Source: Saussurea involucrata (taxonomy: Eukaryota > Streptophyta > Magnoliopsida > Asterales > Asteraceae). From it: a stretch of DNA of 64,000 nucleotides. The notes below the pieces were generated by a model. The model saw nothing but the letters and a program-made list of their open reading frames with translations. It was not told where the DNA came from and did not search any database. Both the position numbers and the translations under genes were made by a program. This document shows, piece after piece, positions 42,735-54,400 of this stretch (the stretch's first letter is position 1; every line of letters starts with the position of its first letter). The DNA lies in NCBI GenBank assembly GCA_033807775.1, contig CM066312.1:22913696-22977695 (forward strand), in the 5' to 3' direction.

Positions 42735-44521
42735 TTAAGACCGAGCAATTGACCCATGACTATCACGGACAAAATTCGGAATTTCCCCCGAAACTCTCTC
42801 GCGTTTGGCATTTTCCTCCAAAACTGCCACCTCCTGAGCACTACCTATCGACTCGAGAAGAGGTGCAACCACTGTTAACCGTTGACACAAGCCCCACAGT
42901 GGCTCACCATACAGATGTCGACTAAGTGCGTCCGTAACAACATCCGCTTTACCGGGGTGGTAAAGTATCTCACCATCATAATCCTTGACCACGTCAAGCC
43001 ACCTCCTCTGACGCATGTTGAGGTTTTTCCGGTCATCAAGTACTGGAGGCTTTTATGGTTAGTGTATACACTTGACGCCATACAAATAGTGCCTCCAAAT
43101 CTTGAGAGCAAACACCACCAAATCTTACATACCCTCCGGCAAAGTCAACATCGGAGCCTCGCATAACGCCTGCGTAGCTCCTCAAAGCCCTCTGCTGCTC
43201 TTCACCCCAACTAAAAGCCGCAGATTTCTTCGTCAATCGGGTCATCGGTAAAGCAATCTTGGAGAAATCCTGAATGGATCTCCGGAAGTACCCTGCTAAC
43301 CCAAGAAAACTCCGTACATCAGTGAGAGTCTTTGGCACTTCCCACCGCATCACAGCCGTAATCTTGGCCGGATCCACCATAATACCATTATGGTTCACGA
43401 CATGCCCTCGAAAGTGAACCTCTCGTAACCAGAACTCACACTTGGAGAGCTTAGCATACAGCTTCTCCCGCCTCAAAACTTCCAAAACTTCTCGCAAATG
43501 CATCTCATGCTCTTCCTTCGACTTCGATTACACAAGAATATCGTCGATGAACACGATCACCGATCGATCCCACATAGGGCTACATACCCGGTTCATGAGG
43601 TCCATGAACGTTGCGGGTGCATTGGTGAGCCCGAGAGGCATCACCACAAACTTGTAAATGGCCATAACGTGAACGAAAGGTCGTCTACTCCGTATCCTCT
43701 CTCCTCACCCGCATCCGATGATACCCCGATCTCAAATCAACCTTAGAGAACCACGAGGCTCCCTGAAGCTGATCGAACAAGTCATCGATCCTTGGCGGAG
43801 GATAACGATTCTTCACCGTAAGCTTATTCAACTCACGGTAGTCTATACACATCCGTTGGGACCCATCTTTCTTTTTCACAAACACAATCGGGGCTCCCCA
43901 CGGTGGACAACTCGGCTTGATGAACTCCTTTTCGATAAGTTCCTGCAACGAGTGTACAACTCCTTCATTTCCGGTGGAGCCAGGCGATAAGGTGCCTTGG
44001 CCACCGGAGCAGCATCCGGAATCAAATCAATGCGGAACTCTACCTGTCGCTCGGGAGGTATCCCCGGTAACTCCTCGGGAAAATACGTCAGCAAACTCCC
44101 GTACAACTGGCACATCCTCCACAGACTTCTTCTCTCCGTCGACGCGCGTGTCGATCACATACGCCAAAAATCCCTGACCACTGTGCTGCAAGTACCTCCG
44201 AGCCCTCGCAGCCGAACATATCGCTGAGGTCCGCCTGGGCAAGCCGCCCTGAACTAGCATTTCTCCCCCGCTTGGGGTTCGAACTCGTACTTGTTTGCGA
44301 CGACAAACAATCTCCGCATCATACGCATCCATCCAATCCATGCCCACAGTCACGTACAACTCCCGCATAGCGATCGGAATCAAATCAATCGGGAACCTCA
44401 CACCAGAGATCTCCAAAGTGCACCCCCGGTACACGTCAGTAACCGTCAAGGTCCTGTCTTCAGCAACTGCAACCACAAGTGGACAGCCTAACCGTCCTAC
44501 AACTCGGCCCCAAACACTCAC
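42735..44521 (-). pseudogene. Gypsy-1 pol remnants: protease, reverse transcriptase, RNase H
   Basis: On minus, in order: an aspartic-protease tail (RELYVTVGMDWMDAYDAEIV, ~44330), the RT lead-in (PELPGIPPERQVEFRIDLIP type, ~44080), and the RT core (GAPIVFVKKKDGSQRMCIDY, ~43890). Next are the catalytic FIDDIL (~43545) followed by a stop, and the RNase H region (GYFRRSIQDFSKIALPMTRL and YHPGKADVVTDALSRH, 42735-43300). At least three frame changes and a stop separate these pieces. Degenerate gag-like sequence lies at about 44700-45250. No integrase or chromodomain is visible between 42735 and the LTR. Confidence 0.88.
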
Positions 44522-46397
44522 TGACTATGTGAGACACGGAAGTATGAGTAGCCCCGCTATCAATCGTCACCACAGCAAGCACCGAGTTAACCAAGAACGT
44601 ACCTGTCACCACTTTATACGTAGCTTGTGCCTCCTCCACTCCCAGTTGACGAACTCTACCTCAGGCCGCCTCCATCACTACAGCAAGTGAAGCATACTGC
44701 GTGGTACTCACGAACTCCCTGATCTTGGTACGTAACATATCCTTGCACCGTGTCCTCTTCATGTCCTCAAAAGCAGCATGCTAAGGATAGAATAATGTCA
44801 TTTCTGTAAACTTTCGGTTCACCTCCTTTATGGCCTCCGCAGTCTGATAGAGCTCCAAGAACTCTTTGGCACTCCTCTCCATCTACACTAGAGGCACATG
44901 CTCTACACGAAACATACGACGAACTCCTCCCAGGTCAAGTAGTGCGCCCGTTAAGCGTCAAAGCAATAGCACACCAATCCTTCGCTCCGTCTCGTAACAG
45001 ATTCACCGCGAAGCGAACCTTCTAGTTCCCAGGACAACCACCGGTAAGGAATGTGCACTCTATAACCGATCCCGACCCTCTTGTTCGGGGCTGCCCACCC
45101 GTAGGGGGTGGAATCGCCGCGATGCGCTCCTCCATCGACACTATTACCTCATCACGAATGGCGGTAATAATTTCGGGGATCGCCTCCTCAAAATATGCGT
45201 CACCTCGACCGCAAACATCTCAGGAATCTGATCAGCAATAATTCCAGCATCAGCATCTGGATCAACATTGTTGTTCCTCCTTAACGAGCTACTATCACAC
45301 ATTAAAACCTGCTAACTACGCTCACACTCAACTCTTCGGATTCTCCGTGACTTTCCCCGACTCGAGCACGGATCCTGTGCTTCAGATAGTAGGAGCTCTG
45401 CTACTACCCTTCACACCTATCCTTACTCGTTTCGAGTCCTGTCCCGGGACGTCCAAGTAGTTGCTCACCACAAACAAACACATATGCCCATTCCGGCATA
45501 TGCAAACACTTTTCCTAGCTCCCTAGAAAAGTCGTAATACCCCACCACCCTTGCTAGAACGGAACCCCCACTAGCCCTGACGAGTCGCCTCATAAACGCA
45601 CAGTCGTATACAGTGAAACCAGATAGACATTCGAATATAAGATTCTATCCTACAACGGTTGGACTCAAACAAGAGCTGCGCAATAGAACTAAATCCAACA
45701 TTCTAAGGCTATTCAGTTCCTACTGCATACAACCTAAGGTGCATTCACATAACAACCTATCAAGGCTAGCATGAGTTCCTAATAGCAAGTAACAAGTATA
45801 CAGTACCACAAAATCCACGTAAGCAATCTAGCATACGTACTCATATGTAAACGCTATTCCCAGCTTACTAGGAATTTCATCTCATCCCACTACTCTTGCT
45901 ACAACGGAATCCCTGTTAGCCATAACGAGTTGCCTCGCGAATACCCAGTCGCACGCAGCGTGAATCAAATAGACATTCGAATACAAGATTCTATCCTAGA
46001 ACGGTTGGACTCAAACAAGAGCTGCGCAATAGAACTAAATCAAATATTCTAAGGCTATATGATTCTTACTGCATGCAACCTATAGGGCCTTCACTTGACA
46101 ACCTACTATAACTAGCATTGATTCCTACTAGCAAGCAGTCATCGTACAGTACAGTGTAAACAACCTCGGCAATCTAGCATGCATACCCTATGCCTAGAAA
46201 GCAATAAATACACTAAGTGTTGTACCTTCCCAATTGGCGTCGGCTGACTGTACACACTGCGCCCACGATCACCGTTTCCCAAACGGGCTTTCTCCGTTCA
46301 TTTATTTTCAAAGATTTTAATAAGAGAGTTTAAAAAAACTTCATAGCCGCAACTTGAGACCAAACACACCGAGATGTGTTTGATTCACTCAAGCTGT

Positions 46398-46409
46398 GCT
46401 CTGATACCA
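46398..46409 (-). other. Gypsy-1 primer-binding site
   Basis: Minus strand TGGTATCAGAGC (initiator tRNA-Met), three bases from the 5' LTR at 46413. Confidence 0.9.
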
Positions 46410-46412
46410 AGT

Positions 46413-48461
46413 TGTAACGTCCCAAAAATTACAAGGAATTTAAAAATTTAAAACTTGCATTTAATTATAAAACAATCACAATTTAATAATTCGTAACTCA
46501 AATGAAGTTAACGTCGTTAACTCGAACAGTCAATAAAGTTTATGCAGCGGAAATTTCATAAAATAAAATCCAAAGGTTTGAAAGTGTAAATTCCAACAAT
46601 TCTCGGCGCCCGCGCTTTGTGTGTGTACCGTCAAACTCGACTGCCGCTCGCACCTGAAATCACAACATATTGGGGAAGGGTAAGCTAAACGCTTAGTGAA
46701 TCCTATCACACACGCAGGTAGCAACCCCACGTATATCGCCCCTACTCGCCAGTAGGCAACATCACCATCACCACGGATATAAATCCACATAACAATTAGC
46801 GTATAAATACGAACCTCGGTCCCACCGAGCACACCAAAAATATATCGATACAAGCTCAGTCCCACCGAGCCCTCGGTCCCACCGAGTAAAGACATTGATA
46901 CAAGCTCAGTCCCACCGAGCCCTCGGTCCCACCGAGCCCTCGGTCCCACCGAGGTGTACACAAGCATACATAATTCACATACACATTCAACAGATCACAA
47001 CTAGATATCACATCCCAACTAATTCACGTAAACACGTAATAACACATAATAACACGTAACGCAAAATAACGATATGCATGAAATTCCTAACTACGCGGTG
47101 AGAGAACTCACCTCGAATGCGCGCCTAGATCACAAACAATAGTCCAAGCTCCACAATCCAAAATCACTTCCCAACACCTAAACGAACGTTAAAATGTATT
47201 AACGCGAGACCCGGACCCTAAAACACGACGCACGCTTAAAGTGTCACTGAAATGACTTTTCTGTCTAGCCAAACAGGTCTGTTCGGGACCTGTTCCGACC
47301 TCCCCAAACACAGAAAATCCTCAATTACATTACATCACCAGAAAGTGCTCTGAGTTAGGGTTCCAAGGACATATTATACTCCTCCTAACGATGTTTCTAC
47401 AGTTTAATACGGATTTTACAAAAACGGTTCGTAGAACAGCGAAAACAGAACCTTTCAGTACAAAATGACGATTTGAACTAAGCTACGTTCCGAAGTGATT
47501 TTTGCACAAAACATAGAAAAGTTACTAGACTCGTAAACAAAACTTTTGGCATCAGTTTCATCCCAATCCGACATTCCTAGCAGAAGTTATGCTCGATACA
47601 AAAACAGGGACAGAAACTGCAGTTCACATAAAATCATAACACTGTCCTCCGACATGCGATTAACGGTTTAGGGTCAGTCCACGGCGGTTTTGGGGTTCCG
47701 CCCGGTGGTTTTAGGGTTTAGGCCGTGGGCCCCACCCTCTGCCACCTCCGGCAGTGGGGCACGGCGGCGGCGGCGGTGTTTTCCGATGGTGATCACACAC
47801 ACACGCACGCAACCCACACTACCCTCTCGCACCACCGTCCTCCTCTCTCTCGATCGCCCTAACATGCACCTACTCGCACACACAACCGTACCAGCACCGC
47901 CATGGCCAGCCACCACAGCGGCGGCGGCCCCCCCCACCGCCGGCAGCCATGGCTGCGGCGGTGGTAGTGGCGGTTTACGGCGTTTCCGACGGTGACACCT
48001 CAACTTTACACAAGACGGAAAGCTTACCTCAACGCAACATTTTTTCCCGGCGATCGCCTTCTTCCTCCTCTCTCCTCGTCGCCGGCAGCAACCCCTTTCT
48101 CTCTCTCGGTTTTTCTCTTCCTCCCTCTCTCTTCCGATTCCTCTCTTTCTCTCTTTTCCTTTCTCGGCCGAATACAACAAGAAGGGGGAGGGGGATGACT
48201 AAAAGTCTTTTGGGGGGGTTACTAGAATGAAACCGAAGGGGAAGAGGAAGGGAGGGTCTCTTGGCTGATCCCTTGCCAAACTTTGGTGAAATGCCCCAAT
48301 TAGCCCCTCAACTTTCCTTTCCTTGCAAAAAACCCAAAAAGGTTGACTCATTTAACTTTTTGGTCCGATTCGACTAACCCCGCTAATGGAAACCACATTA
48401 AATCCAACTTAAAAGAAAAGAATTAATAAAAGAAATTACATACCGGGGTACGGGCTTTACA
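46413..48461 (-). repeat. Gypsy-1 5' LTR (2049 bp)
   Basis: Same length as 39856-41904, with the same CTCGGTCCCACCGAG cluster at about 46812-46957. Confidence 0.95.
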
Positions 48462-48485
48462 GGCTTGACGTTGAGGGTTTTGGTG

Positions 48486-49942
48486 GAGAAGAGGGTTTCG
48501 GTGGAGAGGATGGTTTCGGTGGTGAGGATGGTTTCGGTGGTGAGGATGGTTTCGGTGGAGAGGGTTTCGGTGATGAGGATGGTTTCGGTGGTGAGGATGG
48601 TTTCGGTGGAGAGGGTTTCGGTGGAGGCTGGTTACTGGAAAGTTTCTTTATGGATGGAAGTTTCGGTGGAGCCGTGGTTTTCTCCCCCTCAGGAACAGCC
48701 GGCAACTTGAAACCTAACTCATAGAAGGCCTTATCAAACTTTGAGTGTAGGAAGGCCAGACTCGTTTCGGTGGTATGGGGAACCAAGGCAAAATCACCGA
48801 GATCCATTTCCCACTGGGAACGTTCAGGACTGGGTGAGTCGGTGGAAGGTTTGGAGAGGGACTCCACTGTGGTAGAAAGGGCAGATAATTTTTCCTGAAT
48901 TGGCCGTAGGGCTTCGGTGATGGCATCAAGAAGAAGATGCGGTAGCTGAGACTCGAGGGTAGAGATGCGGGAATTGGCTTGGGAGATTAAGGTGATGGTA
49001 GATTTAAGAAAGGTAGAGGTGCGATCAATGTGCGGGGAAGTGTGGCCACCGATTTCGGGAAACTGGAAGAGTAGTCGGTGGGGGTCAGGCTCGGGAATGG
49101 GAATATGGAGGTAAGGCACCAAGTCGTCGGTTTGTAGCATTCGGGGGGGAGCAGATGATCGGGGGGGAGTAGGGGATCGGGGGGGTGATTGTTGCGAGGA
49201 CGAGGGAGACTCGGTGTGATGTTCTTCGGTGGACGGGATGGTTTGGGGAGAACCAGTGTCCGCTAAAAGAAAATCAAAAAAATCAAAGGGTGCAATTGGG
49301 GGGGAACCCTTAGAGGGTTGTGCAATGTCTTCGATCGAAAACTGATCGGGTGTAAAGCTGTGTAGTGTGAAGTCAGAACCCTCGAGCGGAGAGATCTCGA
49401 GGTCATCCCCACCACCCAAGGAGTCGAGTGGGGAGGTATGTGGGGGGTTCTCCTGAAATGTAACTGAGGCCTTTCGAGAGGCAACAGAGGAGACGGTGGG
49501 GTGTGTAGCGGGTACCCTTGGCCCGGAGGGATGAAGTTCAACAACCGGCGATTTTGGAGAATCGACGGTTGGATGAGTCGGTTGGGCCGATGGTTTCCGA
49601 GACCTCTTTGGAAGAGATCCCGAAGGGGAGGGTGAGTGCCTCCGCTTGTGAGAAGGGGTGTGAACCGGGGAAGTCTCCGAGGGATCTCTCGGTGACGTGG
49701 TTCGAGAAGCGGGAGCGGAGGTGCCGGTGGCCTTTTGTCGTTTCTTTTGAGTGCCACCCGACGTCACTCGGGACCGGGGAGAAGGGACCACAACATTTGG
49801 AGTGACCTCGGGAATTTCCAGGTGGCGAAACCCGGGAATTTCCGCGTCACCCCAACGAAGTTCGGGAGATAGAGCGAAGGAAATCATACCTGGGCGTAAT
49901 GGGCGATCGGTGGCGAGCGGCTTGACGTTGAGGGTTTTGGTG
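48486..49942. repeat. Copy 2 of the 1457-bp tandem duplication in Copia-3 ORF3
   Basis: It carries the same Ser/Pro-rich and PPKPS coding sequence as copy 1 and is joined without a break to the native N-terminal part at 49943. The unit length of 1457 is not a multiple of three, so the frame through copy 2 enters copy 1 out of register. Confidence 0.92.
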
Positions 49943-50779
49943 CCCACAACGGGAGATGACCATTCATACGAGAACCGGGGCGAGGAAGAGCGGCGATCGG
50001 TCTCCAAAGCTTTGGAAAGCTTGTGTTGTAAAATCATGGAGATGAAGCGGGGAAAAGCAACGTAACACTTCTTGGGAGTTTTGATGACCTCGACAAGCTC
50101 TGAGAAGAAATATTGGGCGAAGTCAACTTTCCTTTGGAAGATGAGGGCATGAGCGAGTTTGTTGACGTGTGAGGGCGATTGGTCATGTCCACTTGTTTTG
50201 CGTGAGAGGCAATGGATAACGTGAGCGAAGAAGAAATTCCAAATGCCTCCCATTTTGCTGCGAAGAAGAGTACCGGGGCCTTTGGAGCTTTTGGAGGAGT
50301 CGTCGAGCACATAACCGGTGGTAAGAACAATGTCTTCATGGATGGTATCCAAATACATGTCTTCATAGTCGGAAAAGGCATCGATCTTGAGAGCTAGACG
50401 AACATCATCGACCCCAAAAGTGAGGTCGTGATCACCTTCGGCATTGGTGAAGATGGAGGCGTGAATGGCCTCATTGGAGGGATCGTACACGGAGGATAGC
50501 CAGAATTGACTAATGAGCATTTTGCTCATCCTGGGGTTGCATGAGAAGGCATGAAGAAGAGGAGAGCGAGACAGAAATTTAGCGATAGTAGAGAACTCGG
50601 GATGAGCGGGATCGGATTCAAGGCGGGCAACGTGATTGCATTGGTTGAAGCGGAGGTCTTCAAAACGTGTAGGAATTTGATATCGAGAGGATGCCATGAG
50701 AGAGATATGTTTGGAGGAGAGAGAGATGCAGGTTTGAATTGTGAGAAGGAGTGGGGAAGAAATGAAGGGGGGGTATGTG

Positions 50780-50788
50780 TATATATAG
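50780..50788 (-). promoter_or_regulatory. Possible internal TATA box for Copia-3 ORF3
   Basis: Minus strand CTATATATA lies 83-91 bp upstream of the ORF3 start and is followed by a leader with CTCTCTC runs. It could give a separate ORF3 mRNA. Confidence 0.45.
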
Positions 50789-50942
50789 GGAAATGATAAG
50801 GCACTGTGATGATGATTTTGTATGGGAAGAGGGGACATGCGGCTCTTGAGGTGAAAGGGTTGTTGGAAATCGGGACAAGGAGCGGCGGATAGGCGAAGGG
50901 TCTGACGCAAAAGCAATTGAGTGGTCACAAGTGGGCTTTGGG

Positions 50943-51407
50943 AACCGTGTGAATCGGTGTAGACTCGGTGAAGCTTCGGTGGAGGAATCGGTGTTCGCTC
51001 GGTGGACGATCGGTGGAAGTTCGGTGGGACTTCGGTGGGACTTCGGTGGGACTTCGGTGGAAGAAAGGTTTACCGAATTTGGATAGTACCACCGAAATGG
51101 GGCTTCGGTGATAGAAAGGTTCACCGAATTTGGATAGTACCACCGAAATGAGATGATCACCGATTTGAGATGACCACTGAAATGAGATTTCGGTGGTGGA
51201 CAGATTTCCACCGATTCTGAAAATTTTCACCGAAATATGCTTCGGTGGTAGGCACGCTTCACCGATACTCGAGATTATTACCGAAATGGAAAAGAGATAG
51301 AAAAGATTCGACACATAGGTTTATCCACCGATGAGAGATCGGTGGAGAGAGAGAAGTAGATACGAAGGTGTCCACCGATGTGAGATCGGTGGAGCATGAA
51401 CACATAT
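50943..51407. other. Spacer between Copia-3 pol and ORF3
   Basis: No native reading frame is recognised. It is dense in TTCGGTGG / CCACCGA words (about 20), like the LTR modules. Confidence 0.7.
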
Positions 51408-54400
51408 TTATTCTTGGAAATTGCACATCCCAAGTTCACTGATGAGAAAGTTGAACCTGGTTTCATCAAGAGGTTTGGTGAAAATATCAGCAAGCTGCAA
51501 ATCGGTGGGAATGAAGTGTAGTTCAATGTCACCTTTGGAAATGTGATCTCTGATGAAGTGATACCTGATATCGATGTGTTTAGATCTAGAATGAAGAACA
51601 GGATTATTTGCTATAGCTATAGCACTGGAATTATCACACAGAATTGGGACTTTAGAAAAGAATTGATTATAGTCCCTTAGTTGGTTTCTCATCCATAGAA
51701 TCTGAGCACAGCAGCTCCCAGCAGCTACATATTCAGCCTCAGCAGTAGAGGTTGATACAGAGTTTTGTTTCTTGCTGGACCAACTTACTAATTTTCCCCC
51801 AAGGAGCTGACAGCTTCCTGTAGTACTCTTTCTATCAATCTGGGAACCTGCAATGTCTGAATCTGAATAACCAATTAGTTCAAAACTCGAGTCTTTGGGA
51901 TACCAAAGACCCAAGTGCAGTGTGCCCTTAAGATACCGAAAAATTCGTTTTACAGCCTTTAAATGTGATACTTTAGGATTGGCCTGATAACGAGCACATA
52001 GACAGGTAGCAAACATAATATCCGGTCTGCTAGCAGTTAGGTAAAGAAGAGAGCCTATCATACCTCGGTAAAGAGTAACATCCACAGATTCACCTTTTAG
52101 ATCGGCACACAATTTCAAGGGAGGTGCCATGGGAGTTTTCATAGGAGAGCTATCTAGAAAGTTAAATTTCTTCAGAAGGTCACGAATATATTTGCTTTGA
52201 TTTATAAAAATTCCTTCTGAAGATTGTTTGACTTGGAGGCCTAAGAAAAATGTAAGCTCTCCCATCATGCTCATCTCATATTCACTCATCATGAGAGAGG
52301 CAAACTCATCACATAGGCATTCATCAGTGGCACCAAAAATGATGTCATCAACATAGATTTGAACAAGAATAATATTACCTGAGGTTTCTTTGATGAAGAG
52401 AGTATTGTCAATTTTACCTCTGGAATATCCATGCTTGAGAAGAAAGTTGGCAAGAGTGTCATACCAAGCACGTGGAGCTTGCTTGAGACCATACAAAGCT
52501 TTGTCAAGTCTGTACACAAAGTTTGGATGAGCTGGGTCTTCAAAGCCAGGAGGTTGTTTCACGTAGACTTCTTCTGCAAGTTCCCCATTGAGAAAGGCAC
52601 TTTTAACATCCATTTGAAAAACCCTAAAATTTCGGTAGGCAGCATGAGCCAGAAAGATCCTTATAGCTTCAAGTCTTGCAACAGGGGCAAATGTTTCATC
52701 ATAGTCAATGCCTTCTTCCTGTCTGTATCCTTGAGCTACCAATCGGGCCTTGTTCCTGATCACAGTACCATCTTCATCCATTTTGTTCCTGAATACCCAC
52801 TTGGTTCCAATGATTGTCTTGTTTCTGGGTTTGGGAACCAATCTCCAAACTTTATTTCTCTGGAACTGAGAAAGTTCTTCTTGCATGGCAGTGATCCAAC
52901 AAGGGTCTGATAGAGCTTCATCCACTTTCTTGGGTTCAGAGAGAGAGAGGAAATTCACATAGAGACAGATATTTCCAACTCCTCTGCGGGTTTGGACACC
53001 TGCTTGTTGATCACCAATAATTTGATCTATGGGGTGATCTTTGGTCCATTTTAGAGCAGGGGGTAAAGGTGATGGGGTATGAGGAGTAGAGTGAAATGGA
53101 GTAGTAGGATCAGAGGTTTGGTGTAAAATGGGATTTTCGGTAGTGGAAGCCATGAGATTTTCGGTGGGATTAGGGATGGAAGAAGGGCTTTGGTGTAGAG
53201 TTTCGGTGGAAATAGGGAGCTTGGTGTGAGAGATGGGTTGATCAATTTCGGTGGGAGAGAGTGATCCAGCTGGGTTTTTTGAGATGGAAGGATTTGAGGG
53301 AATAGAGGAGATATCGGTGGAAGTGACTAAGGGAGTATCACCAATACATGATGAAATCCATCTGTGTAAATCATCCTCATCACTTGAAAGTGAGGAACAT
53401 ATGAGATCATCAAACTTGACATGGATGGACTCAACAATGCTTTTTCTTCTGAGATTGTACACCCTATAAGCTTTGGAGGATAAGGAGTATCCAACAAATA
53501 TTCCCTCATCTGCCTTGGGATCAAACTTCCCAAGATTTTCACGATCATTAAGAATAAAGCAGATACACCCAAAGACATGAAGAAAGCCAATATTTGGTTT
53601 TCTACCATGAAAAACTTCATACGGGGTTTTATCATGTCTTTTGGATATTACTGACCTGTTTTGAGTGAAGCAGGCAGTATTCACAGCTTCGGCCCAAAAA
53701 TAGGTGGGAAGATTTGATTCGCTCAGCATGGATCTAGCGGCCTCACACAGTGTTCTGTTTTTCCTTTCCACCACTCCATTTTGCTGAGGAGTACGAACAG
53801 CGGAGAAGTTCTGAGAGATCCCTTTCTCGGTGAAGAAGTCTTCAAGAGCACTATTTCTGAATTCAGTGCCATTGTCACTTCTTACCGAGCGGACAAGCTG
53901 GCCATTGAGAACTTCATTTTTCTTGACAAAGTTGATGATTTCTTCAGTAGCATCACTTTTGTACCTGAGAAAGAACACCCAAGTATATCTGGTAAATTCA
54001 TCAACAATAACAAGAATATACCTTTTGCCTCCAAGACTTGGAGTGCTGACTGGTCCACATAGATCCATGTGCAGCAATTGAAGAGGAAGAGTGATGGAAG
54101 AGCATTGCTTCGTCTTGAAGGATGTTTTGGTGAGCTTTCCCTTTTCACATGCATCACACAGCTTCTCTTTGACAAAGTTCAACTTTGGCATGCCCGTCAC
54201 CAGCTCTTTGTTGGAAATTTTATGCAAGGTCTTGAAGTTTAGATGAGAAAGACGTTTGTGCCACAACCAGTTTCTTTTGGATGCATCATTTGACACAAAG
54301 CAGACATTTGAAGAAGAATTGGATTGCCCCATATCTATGACGTAGACATTTTCCATCCGTCTTCCCGATAATACCACATTGAAATGTTTGTCTACCACAG

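Larger units (their letters stand above)
39856..48461 (-). mobile_element. Gypsy-1: Ty3/gypsy element with degenerate coding region
   Basis: LTRs of 2049 bp (39856-41904 and 46413-48461) differ at two positions by eye (near 40929 and 40952). The target duplication is GGCTT (39851-39855, 48462-48466), the primer site GCTCTGATACCA at 46398-46409 and the purine tract CTCTCCCCC (minus GGGGGAGAG) next to 41904. The interior (4.5 kb) holds gag, protease, RT and RNase H remnants but no integrase that I can find. LTR start and RT type resemble Tekay/Del-like chromoviruses. Confidence 0.94.
37330..50697 (-). pseudogene. Copia-3 third ORF (about 1099 codons), broken by duplication and Gypsy-1
   Basis: The preferred start is MASSRYQIPTRFEDLRFNQC at 50697. 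The N-terminal ~230 residues look globular (FLSRSPLLHAFS, MLISQFWLSSVYDPSNEAIH), followed by Ser/Pro-rich low complexity and a PPKPS repeat tract. A Lys/Glu-rich helical region (EELAREAKKKK onward) and a folded-looking C-terminus complete it. Segments 50697-48486 and 38417-37330 together make 3300 nt, exactly 1100 codons. Between them lie a 1457-bp out-of-frame second copy of the middle and Gypsy-1. The function is unknown; Sireviruses have an 'env-like' ORF at this place, but I see no clear membrane segment or signal peptide. A TATA box lies 83-91 bp upstream. Confidence 0.8.
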
